DNA of 36,000 nt from Mesostigma viride. Its lineage: Eukaryota > Streptophyta > Mesostigmatophyceae > Mesostigmatales > Mesostigmataceae. The position numbers and the translations under genes were made by a program. The notes under the pieces were generated by a model that saw only the letters and a program-made list of their open reading frames with translations, was not told where the DNA came from and did no database searches. The stretch spans positions 456,501 to 492,500 of the forward strand of contig RPFO01000366.1 in the NCBI GenBank assembly GCA_009746045.1. The letters are read 5' to 3'. Below, piece by piece: positions 1 through 19,939 of this stretch. Every line of letters starts with the position of its first letter. The stretch's first letter is position 1.

Positions 1-177
1 TGGCAGGCGCCGCACCGGAACCTGCGAGGCGCCGGAGCCAGTGAGGCGGCGCGGCGCCTAAACGCGGGAAAACGGGGGGGTTTCCTGCTGAGAGGACGGG
101 GGGGGGAGGGGCCGCGCGTCCGCCCGGCCCCCCCGTCCTCCCCGTCCTCCAGCCCACGGGCCTGGCGGCCCGCCGGC

Positions 178-310
178 CCGAAACCCAAAACCGGGCGGGG
201 ACGACGGGGAAAAACCTGGGAACGGGGCCCGGAGGACGCTCCCGAAACCCAAAACGGGGCTGCGACGACGGGGCTCGGCCAGGGCAAAACCTGAAACAGG
301 GCCGCAGAGG
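178..310. repeat. GC-rich imperfect direct repeat
   Basis: Two imperfect copies of a roughly 60-bp unit are seen. Each begins with cgaaacccaaaac and continues with a run of gacgacggggc-like sequence. The reverse strand is open for about 110 codons (58-390), but the translation is low-complexity Pro/Gly/Arg with no recognisable domain, so I read it as repeat and not gene. Bases 311-540 show nothing further. Confidence 0.5.
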
Positions 311-610
311 ACGTGGCTTGGCCAGGCAGCCAGGGCAGCGCTGCCGAGACGTAACGTAACCATCATGCTGAGTCTTCGGGCAAACAGCACACCCGAAGCT
401 TGCCGGAAGCACGAATTTCAATGCTTTATACAGCAGCACCAGTGTGTCAAATGCTCTTTTTTGGCCAGCCAGGCAGACGGTGAATATACAAGAATGGAGG
501 ATGTGAACAATAATGCAGTGTCGGACGAATAAGAATGTAGGAGATGCCGGCAAGGCTGCTCAAGTCGTATGCAGGGTATGCACTCTCAACGTCTGCAGCA
601 CGGTTGGATC

Positions 611-755
611 ATGCGCCTCTCTGTACTGCCGGCTTTTACAGCCCAGTCGTCTTACTGTGTCCGCAAGGGCATTGCGCGGATGCGCCTCTCTGTACTGGGC
701 TTTTACAGCCCAGCCCGTCTTACTGTGTCCGTAAGGGCGTTGCGCGGCTGCGGTT
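611..755. repeat. 69-bp tandem duplication
   Basis: Two adjacent copies begin with atgcgcctctctgtactg at about 611 and 680. Both run through ttttacagcccag, cgtcttactgtgtccg and gcgcgg. They differ at a few positions, so the duplication is not brand new. No coding potential is evident in the copies. Confidence 0.75.
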
Positions 756-1030
756 AAGGTTTAGGTAAGCTGCGTTTGCTCTTGTAGGGTGTCTATTTAA
801 TTGAAGACCCGGCGGAATGGGAATGCCTGCAGTTTTCTCCCCGGCCCTTCTGTGTTAACTTCTAGAACTCGGGTTTGCTCTAGTGCACTACGTGAATTGC
901 TTGCCACAAGGCTGGGAGCCCTGCAGTTTTCATCATATGCGCAAAGGGACAGCATAAAACGCCATATGATATATTTCATGTGCGCCCACCTTCTCCATCT
1001 ATCTGACCTGATCCCTGCCAGTGTCGCGCC

Positions 1031-1174
1031 ATGTCCAAACACGCTGGAACCGTCCCAGATTGCCCCCCGCGGGGGCCCAATGCCACTGACAGGGAGCGTG
1101 CCCAGGAAATACGGGATTCGTGGCTGAAGCAGTCAACTCGGGGGGAGTATGAGAAAAACGCAGAGTCCTTTTGG
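1031..1174 (+). CDS. Possible first exon of an unidentified spliced gene
   Basis: An ATG at 1031 opens 48 codons that end exactly before a GTATGT donor at 1175. The translation ends ...LKQSTRGEYEKNAESFW. This spacing (S-T-R, Y, then F-W) loosely resembles the N-terminal SAM-like domain of tyrosine recombinases, but the match is short. A candidate second exon lies at 1306-1364 after a pyrimidine-rich tract ending in TGCAG. The two exons join in phase. I do not recognise the protein and see no catalytic domain nearby, so this may be a mobile-element remnant. Confidence 0.28.
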
Positions 1175-1305
1175 GTATGTGTTTGTAAACGTCAAGGCAT
1201 ATTTCTTACAATTTTGTTTAAAGGCAAATGTGTTGTGCATAAGTTGCTATACCATGACACATGGTAATAGTGGATGTAATTATGCATGCTCTTTTTGCTG
1301 TGCAG

Positions 1306-1364
1306 ATTGAACAGACAGTGCTGCAAATGTATAATGTGAATTCTATTAACCGTGGAACTCCAGG
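1306..1364 (+). CDS. Possible second exon of the same unidentified gene
   Basis: The acceptor is ctttttgctgtgcag and the donor is GTAACC. The 59-nt exon encodes IEQTVLQMYNVNSINRGTP and ends in phase 2. A candidate later exon at 3310 begins with the single base this phase needs. Support is limited to splice signals and phase. No homology is recognised. Confidence 0.22.
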
Positions 1365-1620
1365 GTAACCAGACTCTTTATTAAAACAATGAGTGGAGCA
1401 CATACAAAAGGCAGGCCACATCCCGGCCGCCGATGCTCATGGGAACACTTATTGCTTGGCAAAGGCTAGCCTTACCCCCAAACACGCAGGGAGGGTGGGC
1501 GGGAAAAGAAAAGAGGCCGACCTTAGCTAGGTGGGTTTGTTTTTGTCCTTTTTTGCGTGTCATGCGGCCTTGGCCCGGACGGCATTTTTTCGCCACGCAA
1601 ATGTTGCGTCTGAACAAATG

Positions 1621-1691
1621 ACGCAATGTGGCGTTCTAATTGCCGGCAGCTTACGTAAGGCTGCCGGGGCTATTAGGTCACATATTGCGTG
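1621..1691. repeat. Imperfect ~70-bp fold-back palindrome
   Basis: The core at 1643-1667 pairs CCGGCAGC with GCTGCCGG around TTACGTAAG. The pairing continues outward through TCTAAT/ATTAGG to ACGCAAT/ATTGCGT, so almost the whole 71 bp folds back on itself. It could be a tiny MITE-like element or a structured RNA or DNA signal. No target duplication was seen. Confidence 0.55.
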
Positions 1692-1699
1692 AGAGAAAG

Positions 1700-3110
1700 A
1701 ATCTAGATCTAGTTAAGCACTACGCCATGAGCCAAGAAACCTAGACAGTGGCAGGTTTATATCTCAACGTAGCTCCTGCCACCTGGCCAAGAAAAACTGG
1801 CCAAAGTTTTGGCCACGACTGATCCGGATCAGGCCGCACCGGCCTCAAAAGGTAAGTCACGTGAACCCAATAACCTAGCTATAGCGGCTACCCTTCCATA
1901 TATATAATTGTACATGCTTTCAATGGATGGCCATGCAAATTGCCTGGAACTGCTCTTGTTTGCTAGTTCATCATCTAAGTGATGTGACGTTGGGTGGCCA
2001 TGTTGGAAAGCTTTCATACCCTATTCAGCAGTCAGGGTGTAGATCCGAATCACTATGTTTGTACACGTTGCTTATTATCTAAGCGACGTACTTACATTGT
2101 TTTTAAGCTTGTGATGCCATGTGAGGTTACCCCACATATTCATGGAAGGGATGATTCATTCACTAATTAATTGATTAGCGCGTAGACTGCGCTACGTGGG
2201 TACCAACCAAGGAACCTTCAACCCCTATACACAATGAGAAGGAGGGAGGGCGCCTTTAGTAGCTTCTCTCACTGCCGAAGGGGAGCAAGCCACAGAGTGC
2301 TCTCTCCGCATCATGGTGCGGGCCCAGCTGTGGGTGGAATACAACGAGCAGTAGGCTGACGCATATAGCAGGTGCTGTTAAGTTGCTGGTAAGGTCAGGT
2401 GGGCTCAAGGCGTAGGTTAAGGTGCAAGCAAATGGCCACAATGAGCCTTGGCTGATCTAAGGAAGGGATGACGGACCACCCTAATACATGATCCCCCTCC
2501 CCCCAGCAAGCATTAACCGTAGCCCACATGGTGTGTGTCACATGGTGTGGGATGCTTTTTAACAATAATTTTAGGTTGATATGGGGATTCTGTTTTTATT
2601 CTGCTTATTTATCTGGGGCTTCTATTATTCTTTGGTATGTTTGTGGCTACTTATTATTTTGTATTGCTACCTTGTCAACCCCACATCGTAAATTTCCTTT
2701 ACTTTATCGCAGCCGTGGCTTGGAGATTCGCATGGCGTTCACGCTGAGGCAGCAAAAACAATAGTTTTCTCACGGAATGAGGTCTTGAAATATCTACTGC
2801 ATCTCAGTGATTATGAGCACGACATCTGTCATATTTTGTTTGCCATGTTTGCATTCGATATGCTACTTTGTTGCTGGTTTGTTGTTTTGCTGTTTGTTCA
2901 CTTAATGAAGGACAAACACAGCCCACCAGTCAGGGATATGTTGTTCACCCTCTTTCAACATCCAACAGTTTGCACTCTGTTCAGACTTGAGCGGTTGTGT
3001 CGTGGTTTATTTTGCTGCTTGACTCTCTAGTTGTGGTTTAGTTGTGGTTGTGGCGAGCGCTCGATCAAAAAGCTTCAGTATTCATGACACTGGCCACTTA
3101 CTTTCTTCTT
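1700..3110. other. Non-coding stretch with no recognisable gene
   Basis: Open frames here are short, AT-rich and lack domains. A LINE-like 3' end lies at 2164-2204 and is listed separately. An acceptor-like tract (tttctgtttttag) ends at 3121, but the following frame is short. I see nothing else I can support. Confidence 0.5.
2164..2204 (-). mobile_element. Small LINE/SINE-like 3' end, hairpin plus AATT tail
   Basis: Read on the minus strand, this is ggtacccacg, then a hairpin (CGTAG pairing with CTACG), then cgctaat and an AATTAAT-type tail. The copy at 3154-3204 on the plus strand has the same order with a different stem. This suggests a third, very short family of 3'-end hairpins with AT-rich tails. 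Its body and coding part are not visible. Confidence 0.4.
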
Positions 3111-3153
3111 TCTGTTTTTAGCCTCTAAACTGGCTTGAATTATACATAGAATT

Positions 3154-3204
3154 GGTACCCACGACATGATCTACGTGCTAATTAATAATTTAATGCATTA
3201 ATTC
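3154..3204 (+). mobile_element. Second copy of the ggtacccacg hairpin/tail repeat
   Basis: The sequence runs ggtacccacg, a CACG/CGTG stem, tgctaat, then an AT-rich tail of AATTAAT type. The matching minus-strand copy is at 2164-2204. The 9-mer tctaaactg occurs on both sides (near 3124 and 3241) and could be a target duplication, but it is not tight against the tail. Confidence 0.38.
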
Positions 3205-3309
3205 TTGCCAATGTGTGCTTTGGCCAATGTGTGCTCTGCTTCTAAACTGCAGGTTGGTTGTATGTCTGATGTCAACAATATCTTCGTGGATTGTTTGTCG
3301 TTTTCGCAG

Positions 3310-3820
3310 TGTGGACTGGGCGCTCATGGTCGAGGGGTGCATGTGGGATGACGACAAGCGCCATCTCCAGCTGTGCTGCTTTTCTTGTGGAATGGCTACG
3401 TGCCAGCTTCACCATGGGATCTCATCTCACATGCTGGCCAGTGGCCAGAACTATCTTCTTCGCTATAGCCTAGCCACATACCCTCCACCCCATATGTCAT
3501 GCAGGCCTTCTAGGCCCTCTCCTCAAGCCCCCCTGGGTGCCTGTGCTTGTTAAGGAGGCATGAACCATCATGGCGGTGCAGGTGCACCTTGTGCACCCAG
3601 AGCAGGTGACAGTTGTACATCCTCCACCTGCAGGTTGTAGCCCTGATTGTATTACAAACCCATAGATGCCCCTTTCTCAGGGCTATGTGTTACATATGCT
3701 CCCAACGGAGCTATGATTTTAATTCATTAATTAATTAATCTTCTTCGCTTCCACATGCGTTGGTCTGAACATATACTACCTAGAGGGGCACTATGTTGGC
3801 ATGTACACGATGATGAGTAG
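3310..3820 (+). pseudogene. Unidentified reading frame split by a half-LINE insertion
   Basis: After an acceptor (gttttcgcag, ending 3309) a frame runs VDWALMVEGCMWDDDKRHL... to ...GQNYLLR. It is interrupted at 3465 by a 273-bp retroelement with a 12-bp target duplication. If the element and one duplication copy are ignored, the frame continues across the junction for about 23 more codons to a TAG at 3818. That restored continuity is the only evidence that it was coding. I do not recognise the product. It may belong with the exons proposed at 1031 and 1306. Confidence 0.3.
3465..3737 (+). mobile_element. Half-LINE copy A (5'-truncated 3' UTR)
   Basis: This 273-bp insertion matches the 3' portion of the ORF1-only element at 19940-20599, read in reverse. 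Shared stretches include gctatagcctagccacatacc, the Pro-rich ccctcctcaagcccccctggg region and the final hairpin at about 3706-3719. The hairpin has upper stem GCTCC/GGAGC, loop CAAC, lower stem CATA/TATG and one bulged base. It ends in an ATTAATTAATT tail. A perfect 12-bp target duplication, atcttcttcgct, flanks it at 3453-3464 and 3738-3749. It carries no coding sequence. Confidence 0.85.
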
Positions 3821-4039
3821 GCACGGAGGCGTTAATTCGACGACATTTGGCATCTGCCATATGAGTGGCATGGATTACGGCCTCCATTATTATTAGGTGA
3901 GACAACTAGTCTTGGAGGCATGGCGTTCTGGAACTTAATGAAGTAAGACAAGAGTGGAACTTAATGTAAGGACAAGAGTAGTCGTCTATAGACCAGATGG
4001 TAGAGCTAGCTCTAACGTAGCAGTTATTGTTCGTGCACT

Positions 4040-4275
4040 ATTAAGTAATAAATTAAACTCGTGCTCCCGTTGGGGAGTCACGGAGCATTAATTGGACACA
4101 GTATTAATTAATTAATTAATTAATTAGACTCGTGCTCCCGTTGGGGAGTCACGGAACATTAATTGGACACAGTATTAATTAATTAATTAGACTCGTGCTC
4201 CCGTTGGGGAGTCACGGAGCATTAACCCCGATGGATGGATGGGTGCAAACACTACCGGTCTAATCTATCAAAGAG
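4040..4275 (-). mobile_element. Tandem cluster of three LINE-B 3' ends
   Basis: Three hairpins lie at 4061-4081, 4132-4152 and 4195-4215. Each has lower stem GTG/CAC, one bulged A, upper stem CTCCC/GGGAG and a CAAC loop in the minus-strand sense. Each is preceded on the plus strand by its TTAA-type tail. The first two are separated from the next by attggacacagta plus a new tail, so the cluster looks like tandem duplication. The last copy extends through a (GGAT)n motif to a gattagaccggtag-like sequence, matching the 3' UTR at 20800-20880. Confidence 0.75.
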
Positions 4276-4405
4276 ACAACCAGCGCAGGCCAGAAATCGG
4301 GAGAATCCGGACCATGGTAGCTCGAGCCTGCCGTTATCTTTTCCGCGTTTTCGAGTCGTTCAGGATGATGAAGATGAATGGTGATGGAAATGTGTATCCT
4401 TGTGC
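4276..4405 (+). repeat. Dispersed ~130-bp repeat, copy 1
   Basis: Shared with 9565-9715 on the same strand: ccagcgcaggccag, ggagaatcc, ctcgagcctgc, gttat, then cgagtcgttca and gatgatg. The copies differ by scattered substitutions and a small insertion. Origin unknown; the second copy sits in SPP intron 1. Confidence 0.6.
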
Positions 4406-4439
4406 ATTGAAATTATGGCTGGCTTACGTGTGGAGCGAC

Positions 4440-5090
4440 TAGATGACCTAGACGGTGGGGCCGGAAACAACTATGCCTGCTTGTGATACTATTCCAACTT
4501 GTGATTCTATTTATAGAAGTTCCAATATTGACATTAAGATGAAGTGAGACAACTATTAATTACACGCGCATGCAATTAATAATTTGGAAATCAGTTATAA
4601 AGCCTCACCATCCTACTGCCAGGGAACCGCCGACTGCGGAGCATTAGCCCTTATCAGGATGTAGGCGAACTTGCTGATCAACCGGTCTACTATGGAAGCA
4701 TATTTATTGAATTGTTGTTATTATGGATTGAATCGATAAGTTACGTAATGGGCATATGCTACAGGAATGTGATACCTTGCATCACACTCAAATCGCAAGA
4801 CTTGAAGCAAGAAAGGAACTGCCAGGGCAATGTAATCACTATCCATGCATAACTTCAGGCAAGCACCACCAGCTCGTTGGAGGGCCCTGGGTACACCTCT
4901 GAGGATATATCAAGGATCTGAGGATATAAATATATATATTGTCATTCTCAAGGACAACATCATTTATCATTCTCAATTGTTTATGATTCTCACTGACTAT
5001 ACATAGTAGTATTGTCTCAATGATATATCACATGCCCCTGCCTGCCCGCCCATGGCGCACCCGCTTGCCACTGATCACGTCACATGGAGG
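4440..5090. other. AT-rich intergenic DNA
   Basis: No frame with a recognisable domain, no RNA gene and no clear repeat except short TTAA-type runs near 4548 and 4575. I can support no function here. Confidence 0.5.
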
Positions 5091-5113
5091 TGGCTGCCTG
5101 CCCTGCCTGTCCC

Positions 5114-5376
5114 TCACCCCACACCCCACACCCCACACCCACACCCCACACCCCACACCCCACACCCCACACCCCACACCCCACACCCCACACCCCACAC
5201 CCCACACCCCACACCCCACACCCCACACCCCACACCCCACACCCACACCCACACCCCACACCCCACACCCCACACCCCACACCCCACACCCACACCCCAC
5301 ACCCCACACCCCACACCCCACACCCCACACCCCACACCCCACACCCCACACCCCACACCCCACACCCCACACCCCA
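5114..5376. repeat. C-rich heptamer array (CCCCACA)n
   Basis: About 263 bp made of a 7-bp CCCCACA unit, with a few 6-bp units (CCCACA). The complementary strand has GGGG runs every seven bases, a pattern able to form G-quadruplexes. The overlapping open frames on both strands (His/Pro/Thr or Gly/Val/Trp repeats) arise because the unit lacks stop codons, not because of a gene. The unit resembles but does not match the usual plant or algal telomere repeats. Confidence 0.9.
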
Positions 5377-6230
5377 AGGCTCATGGCTCTAAACCTGCCG
5401 CCCCATCAACTTCCCCATGCCTGCCTGCGGCGGTGGTCCCCGCTTGCTGGCTTGCCAGCACTTGTCTCAGGTGCACATGCCTGCCTGTGTTGCTTGCGCC
5501 TGTCTTGCTTGCCCTTTGACCCACGACATTGTGGTCTATAAATGAACTGTTTGGTCGCATTTGGCATCAATCTGCTACCCGGCCACCATGCAACCAAAAG
5601 CAACGTGCGTGCGTACCAGAGGTTCCCGTGAATCCTATCACAACAGCAACAAGGCCTTGAAAGCCAGCACACATTGCGTATCTGCAAGACCTCTTCATGG
5701 AAGGCTGCCTAACCCCCTCATTCCCCAGTTTCTTAAATGCGGATTCGACGATTGCGTTATTGAAGATTGAAGACCTCTACATCCCAACACATCGCCCAGG
5801 ACACGTGAACCTGCAAGCCCGCAAGCAAACACTCATATGCATGTTGAAATCACTATAACCTCAGAGAAACATTCGGGAATGCAAGCAATCTGTTGCCACA
5901 ACCACAAAGAGCTTATGCGTGCACCTAGCGCAACAACCCCAACCCCGATGGATAACATGGGTCCCGCAGCCATGCGGAATATCCAAGCATCGGCAATGCA
6001 CCAACGCTAGACATGCAATTCGCTACAACATCACAGTTCGGCACCAAATGAGTACAATCACAAAGCATGGAGATGAATAGAATTTAGAATAGAAGCGACA
6101 GGTAACCGGTACGCTACACAAAACCAATAACACATGAACATTACGTGAGCACGCCTCTTATCTAGCGTGACTTGCAGGGGTGCACACGTATGACATAGAA
6201 AGCGTCTGCCAAATTCAAAACGTGGGTATG
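5377..6230. other. Intergenic DNA without supported genes
   Basis: Short frames in several directions have no domain and no consistent splice pattern. I see no tRNA, rRNA or large repeat. Confidence 0.45.
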
Positions 6231-6238
6231 GAAACAGC

Positions 6239-7096
6239 TAGTGCTGTTGCGTGAAACGGACAAATACCACTGATATGGCCACGAAAAACTCAGGAATGTC
6301 TTTAAGCTGCAGTTGATACTAGTGAATACCTGGATGTCGTTTGTCCTTTTTTTCATAAGCAGCGTAGTGAGACTATGGGTAAACGGCAATTAGCACAAGA
6401 AAAAAACAGTCTTGGCCTGCCACAACAGGCCTTATATGGGACCCTTGACCTCTTCTCCGCAACAAGCTTTAAGTCTCTTTGGTTTTTGCATCCCAGCCGC
6501 AGCAACGACGCACCTAACGCTGCCGGCCATCTGACAGAGCAATAGTAATTAGTAAGGGAGAGGCAGCTGACTAAAGGCGACAACTCAGTTCATGAAGACC
6601 TCTACCTTCTTACATTGCATAATATTTTCGTACATTGGCTAATATTCTACGCCCAGGGCAAGCGCACGAATAAGTCACGGGCGCGCGGGTCATTTGTTTC
6701 CATTGTTGAATACAGCTAAACAAGCTCTCACGTACTGCTATCCCCCTAGCCAAGCCATGCCGGTGAGGACCCGGAATTAAGCCTACAAATAGGAGGCGCA
6801 AACGTCGTTACGGGCATTCCTTGCCATGCGCCTTCACTGCGTGGCAAGTGCGTGCCTGCAGTGAGCAAGCGAGACCGGTCTGGCTTGTTTTGGCCTGGCG
6901 GACACACGGGGCGGGCCGGGGTCGGCACGCTGTCCTCTGCCACGTAAATGGGAACGTCGTCCGTGTCCTCCACTGCTAAACCTACCGCCCCAAAACCAGG
7001 CGGGTATACTGTAGCATCACTACTGTAGCATGTGCGGACGCCGGACGGTCGCAAACCCTGACGCAACCTGTGTCTGCCGCCCGCAGAAGCCATCAC
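6239..7096 (-). CDS. Possible small spliced gene with mitochondrial-type N-terminus
   Basis: On the minus strand an ATG at 7096 opens MMASAGGRHRLRQGLRPSGV and then RTCYSSDA. This is Arg-rich and lacks acidic residues, as expected of a mitochondrial targeting presequence with an RxY-S cleavage-like site. It is followed by YPPGFGAVGLAVEDTDDVPI. The first exon probably ends near 6900. Downstream minus-strand acceptors occur at about 6540 and 6395, and a short C-terminal candidate ends ...FVRFTQQH at about 6239. The exon chain is not resolved and I do not recognise the product. It would be divergent from SPP. Confidence 0.3.
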
Positions 7097-7130
7097 TATC
7101 TTAGAGCCGACTTACAGTCGCGCGCTCGCG

Positions 7131-7171
7131 GCAGCCTTCCAGGCTGCCAGTTGCAGGTGAGCTGACCTGCA
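7131..7171. other. Two adjacent perfect hairpins
   Basis: GCAGCCT/AGGCTGC (7-bp stem, 3-base loop) at 7131-7147 is followed at 7152-7171 by TGCAGGT/ACCTGCA (7-bp stem, 6-base loop). They lie just upstream of the minus-strand candidate start, between two divergent genes. Regulatory meaning is unknown. Confidence 0.4.
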
Positions 7172-7980
7172 GGCTGCAATATGTACTGAAATGCATAACC
7201 CTAATAACTGTCTGCTATGCTTGTCAACGCTCACGAACTCATAAACTTACGACGTATTTCCACGATTGGGCGTTTGTACTAGCAAATTTGCCCTCTCATT
7301 AACAGTAGCTAAGCTCAGAAAGCAAGTTAAGGGCCCGGAATTCCTGCCTACCGCGTGGAAAAAACAAGTTCTCGGCCGCTGAAGATGGGGATTGCGCGAT
7401 AGTGGTGCTTGTGCGTTTGCAAGGCTCCGCCGCTCCTTGACCCTGTTGTTTAACGCCGGCGATTATCCAGCTCTTGATCATGAGTAGCAAGGCAGCCGTG
7501 GACACCAAACCTAGTGAAGGCGCGCCTAGCGGAAATGGACGGCCGTTCAAGCCCTTTTCAACACTATGGCCTAAATTGGCACTTTGTGGTGAGTTTTCAT
7601 ACGATACGCTGTGTGCAGGCTCCAATAGTTGCTAACTTCGGCGCAGGATTCCCGACTACGACTTTGGAACTAGTGTAATCTTTTTTAAGACTTGAACTGG
7701 TGACGTTTACTCGGACTTTAACCTGTGTAATGTCTATAAAGCAGTCGTGGTAGGAAGAGGCGTGCACGCTTGTGAAAGCAATCTTGGCAGCCGGTCGCCG
7801 ACTGACAGTAAGGCACGCCTTAATGAATTGATGCTTGGAAGGACGCGCACGTTCTGCATGCGTCAACCCCGGTAGATGCGCCACAGGTATAAGTGGATGA
7901 GAGAAGCGGTTAGGATTTGCTTCACTTCTCGTCTTCCATGTCATCTTCCGTGTCGTCCTGTAGCCCCGCTCTATCTGGCT

Positions 7981-18472
<10,492 letters not shown>

Positions 18473-18890
18473 GACGTTGCTGGCATTAGGCCATTGGATC
18501 CCATCTGAGGGGTTGCCTCGCAAATCCTAGGGTGCTTGGGGTAACTGGATTTGACAGAAGCATTGCCAGTTTCAGTGAGTCTGGCAAGAAGGCATACGTT
18601 CTTGCCACTGCTTGGTCCCAGTTAGAATGCTGCCTGAGCCGGGGGGTGCATGGTGCACAAGGGAGGAGGTGCATCCAGGTCCATTTGTCCTTCAATTTTT
18701 TGAAACTGATGCCCAGGGCCCATGGGTTGTTGGACATTTTTATACATGGATTTTGCCACGTCATAGCTGAGATTCGATTCGCTGAGTACAGGGAGTCTGG
18801 TTGTCCCATTCGTATTCAATGTGGCTGGATTAGCATTCTAGACACAAGGTCCATGGGTCATGCTTCGCTACACCCAATGATTCTGTAAGC
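18473..18890 (+). other. SPP: SPP 3' untranslated region with TGTAA signal
   Basis: No competing gene is visible after the SPP stop. TGTAA at 18884-18888 fits the polyadenylation signal used by green algae. The transcript end is inferred only. Confidence 0.5.
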
Positions 18891-18984
18891 GAGACTGGTA
18901 ACCGCACGTAGCCCCCAATTCATGGGCTGGGACCTAGAGACCCAAGCCTTGAGAGATTTTGGTTTGATCACAGTTTGATTTTGT

Positions 18985-19090
18985 TATTATTTTATCAACT
19001 GAATAAAAAGCCGGAATAAAAATGGATTTAACTGGATAAAGGAATAAAAATGGATTTAACTGGATAAAAAGGAATGAAAATGGAAGTGAC
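18985..19090. repeat. A-rich ~28-bp tandem repeat
   Basis: Three or so units of ggaataaaaatggatttaac plus tggataaa. Low complexity, no coding potential. Confidence 0.6.
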
Positions 19091-19131
19091 TCAGTTCAGT
19101 GTTAATTAATTAATTACTTAGTTAATTCGAT

Positions 19132-19250
19132 TAGAACTAGATAGCTTATACCATCCATTCCATCCCATGTTCCCCTCCCACTGAGGACTTATGCTCACGT
19201 GACGCAGTCACGTGTCTATTAATTAATTAATTAGTTAATTAATGAATCAC
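19132..19250 (+). mobile_element. LINE-A 3' end, short copy
   Basis: Contains ctagatagctta, ccatccattccatcccatg, ctgaggacttatgct, then the perfect 8-bp hairpin CACGTGAC/GTCACGTG at 19196-19214 and a TTAA-type tail. Severely 5'-truncated. A ttagttaatt repeat on both sides may be the target duplication, but the sequence is low-complexity. Confidence 0.75.
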
Positions 19251-19270
19251 TGGATTTAAAGGGAAATGGC

Positions 19271-19799
19271 ATGTTTCGGAAAAGGAGAGTACTAGATGGC
19301 CCGTATCGATCGTGCATTCCGGGAGCCATGACGCACCTTGAAGCTCATGACTGCGTCAGTCCTAATGACCCTTGTAATTCTCAACATCGAGAGATCAGCG
19401 TCCCGTCCACTTTGTTGCATGAGCGTTATGGCGATCTAGCACATCCAGCGCGGATCGATGATGCATGGCGAGCTTGTCCGGTGCCCAGGTCACGGGCTCT
19501 TCCAGCACAGTACCTGCTCGGATGGACATCATCGATTGCTGAGTGGGGGAGCATGCAGCTGGGGTCGCATGTGCTGCTCGCTGGAAACTGCAGGGGGCGG
19601 CTTCCCCGCACGACGAGGGTGACGAGGTCGACGTTGTTCAGTTGAAGGTAGCTGCATAACTTGACCAGGGGTTGGTACTCGGGCGGTTCCTGGAGCAGCA
19701 TTTGCATCTTGCGGTCGAAGCTATATAGACGTCCATATGCATGTAGCTTCAAAGAGCCGTTCTCGCCCGCGCGCGCTCGTGTCCGGTCGACCACCTCGG
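19271..19799. other. Probable LINE interior, frames broken
   Basis: Moderately GC-rich sequence upstream of the LINE-B C-terminus. Frames on both strands look protein-like but lack a diagnostic motif, for example the minus-strand 19426-19806 frame with YQPLVKLCSYLQLNNVDLVT. Position suggests it belongs to the LINE-B copy. I cannot confirm this. Confidence 0.35.
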
Positions 19800-19939
19800 T
19801 GCGCACTCAACACGGCAATACCCCGCCATGTCCACTGCTGGGCCGGGCCCCCTGATGTTAGACGCCGCAAGGCCCGCACCTTCAAAGAACAGCTAGTAGA
19901 GGACATGGGGGGGCTAGGCCTCTCCGTGATTTGGAAGAA
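19800..19939 (+). mobile_element. LINE-B ORF2 C-terminus, left piece
   Basis: The frame RRRKARTFKEQLVEDMGGLG then LSVIWK matches the usual end of LINE ORF2, a basic RW-x-D-x-V-x2-DL-x2-LGL-type block before a W-x-K-x3-D-x-x-W segment. It stops where a half-LINE inserted. The frame resumes exactly at 20600. The 11-bp target duplication atttggaagaa is at 19929-19939 and 20600-20610. Confidence 0.8.

Noticed and set aside
58-390. Minus-strand Pro/Gly/Arg-rich frame
   Set aside because: GC-rich direct repeats suppress stop codons. No domain, no splice context.
5114-5376. CRISPR-like or telomeric array
   Set aside because: There are no spacers, and the unit does not match known plant or algal telomere repeats. 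It is a plain heptamer array in a eukaryotic context.
5020-5541. Thr-Pro-His and Gly-Val-Trp repeat proteins
   Set aside because: These are both strands of the heptamer array.
7497-7580. Candidate SPP first exon ending at a GTGAGT donor near 7581
   Set aside because: Its donor phase (0) does not fit the phase needed at the 8375 acceptor, and the peptide lacks the expected hydrophobic N-terminus.
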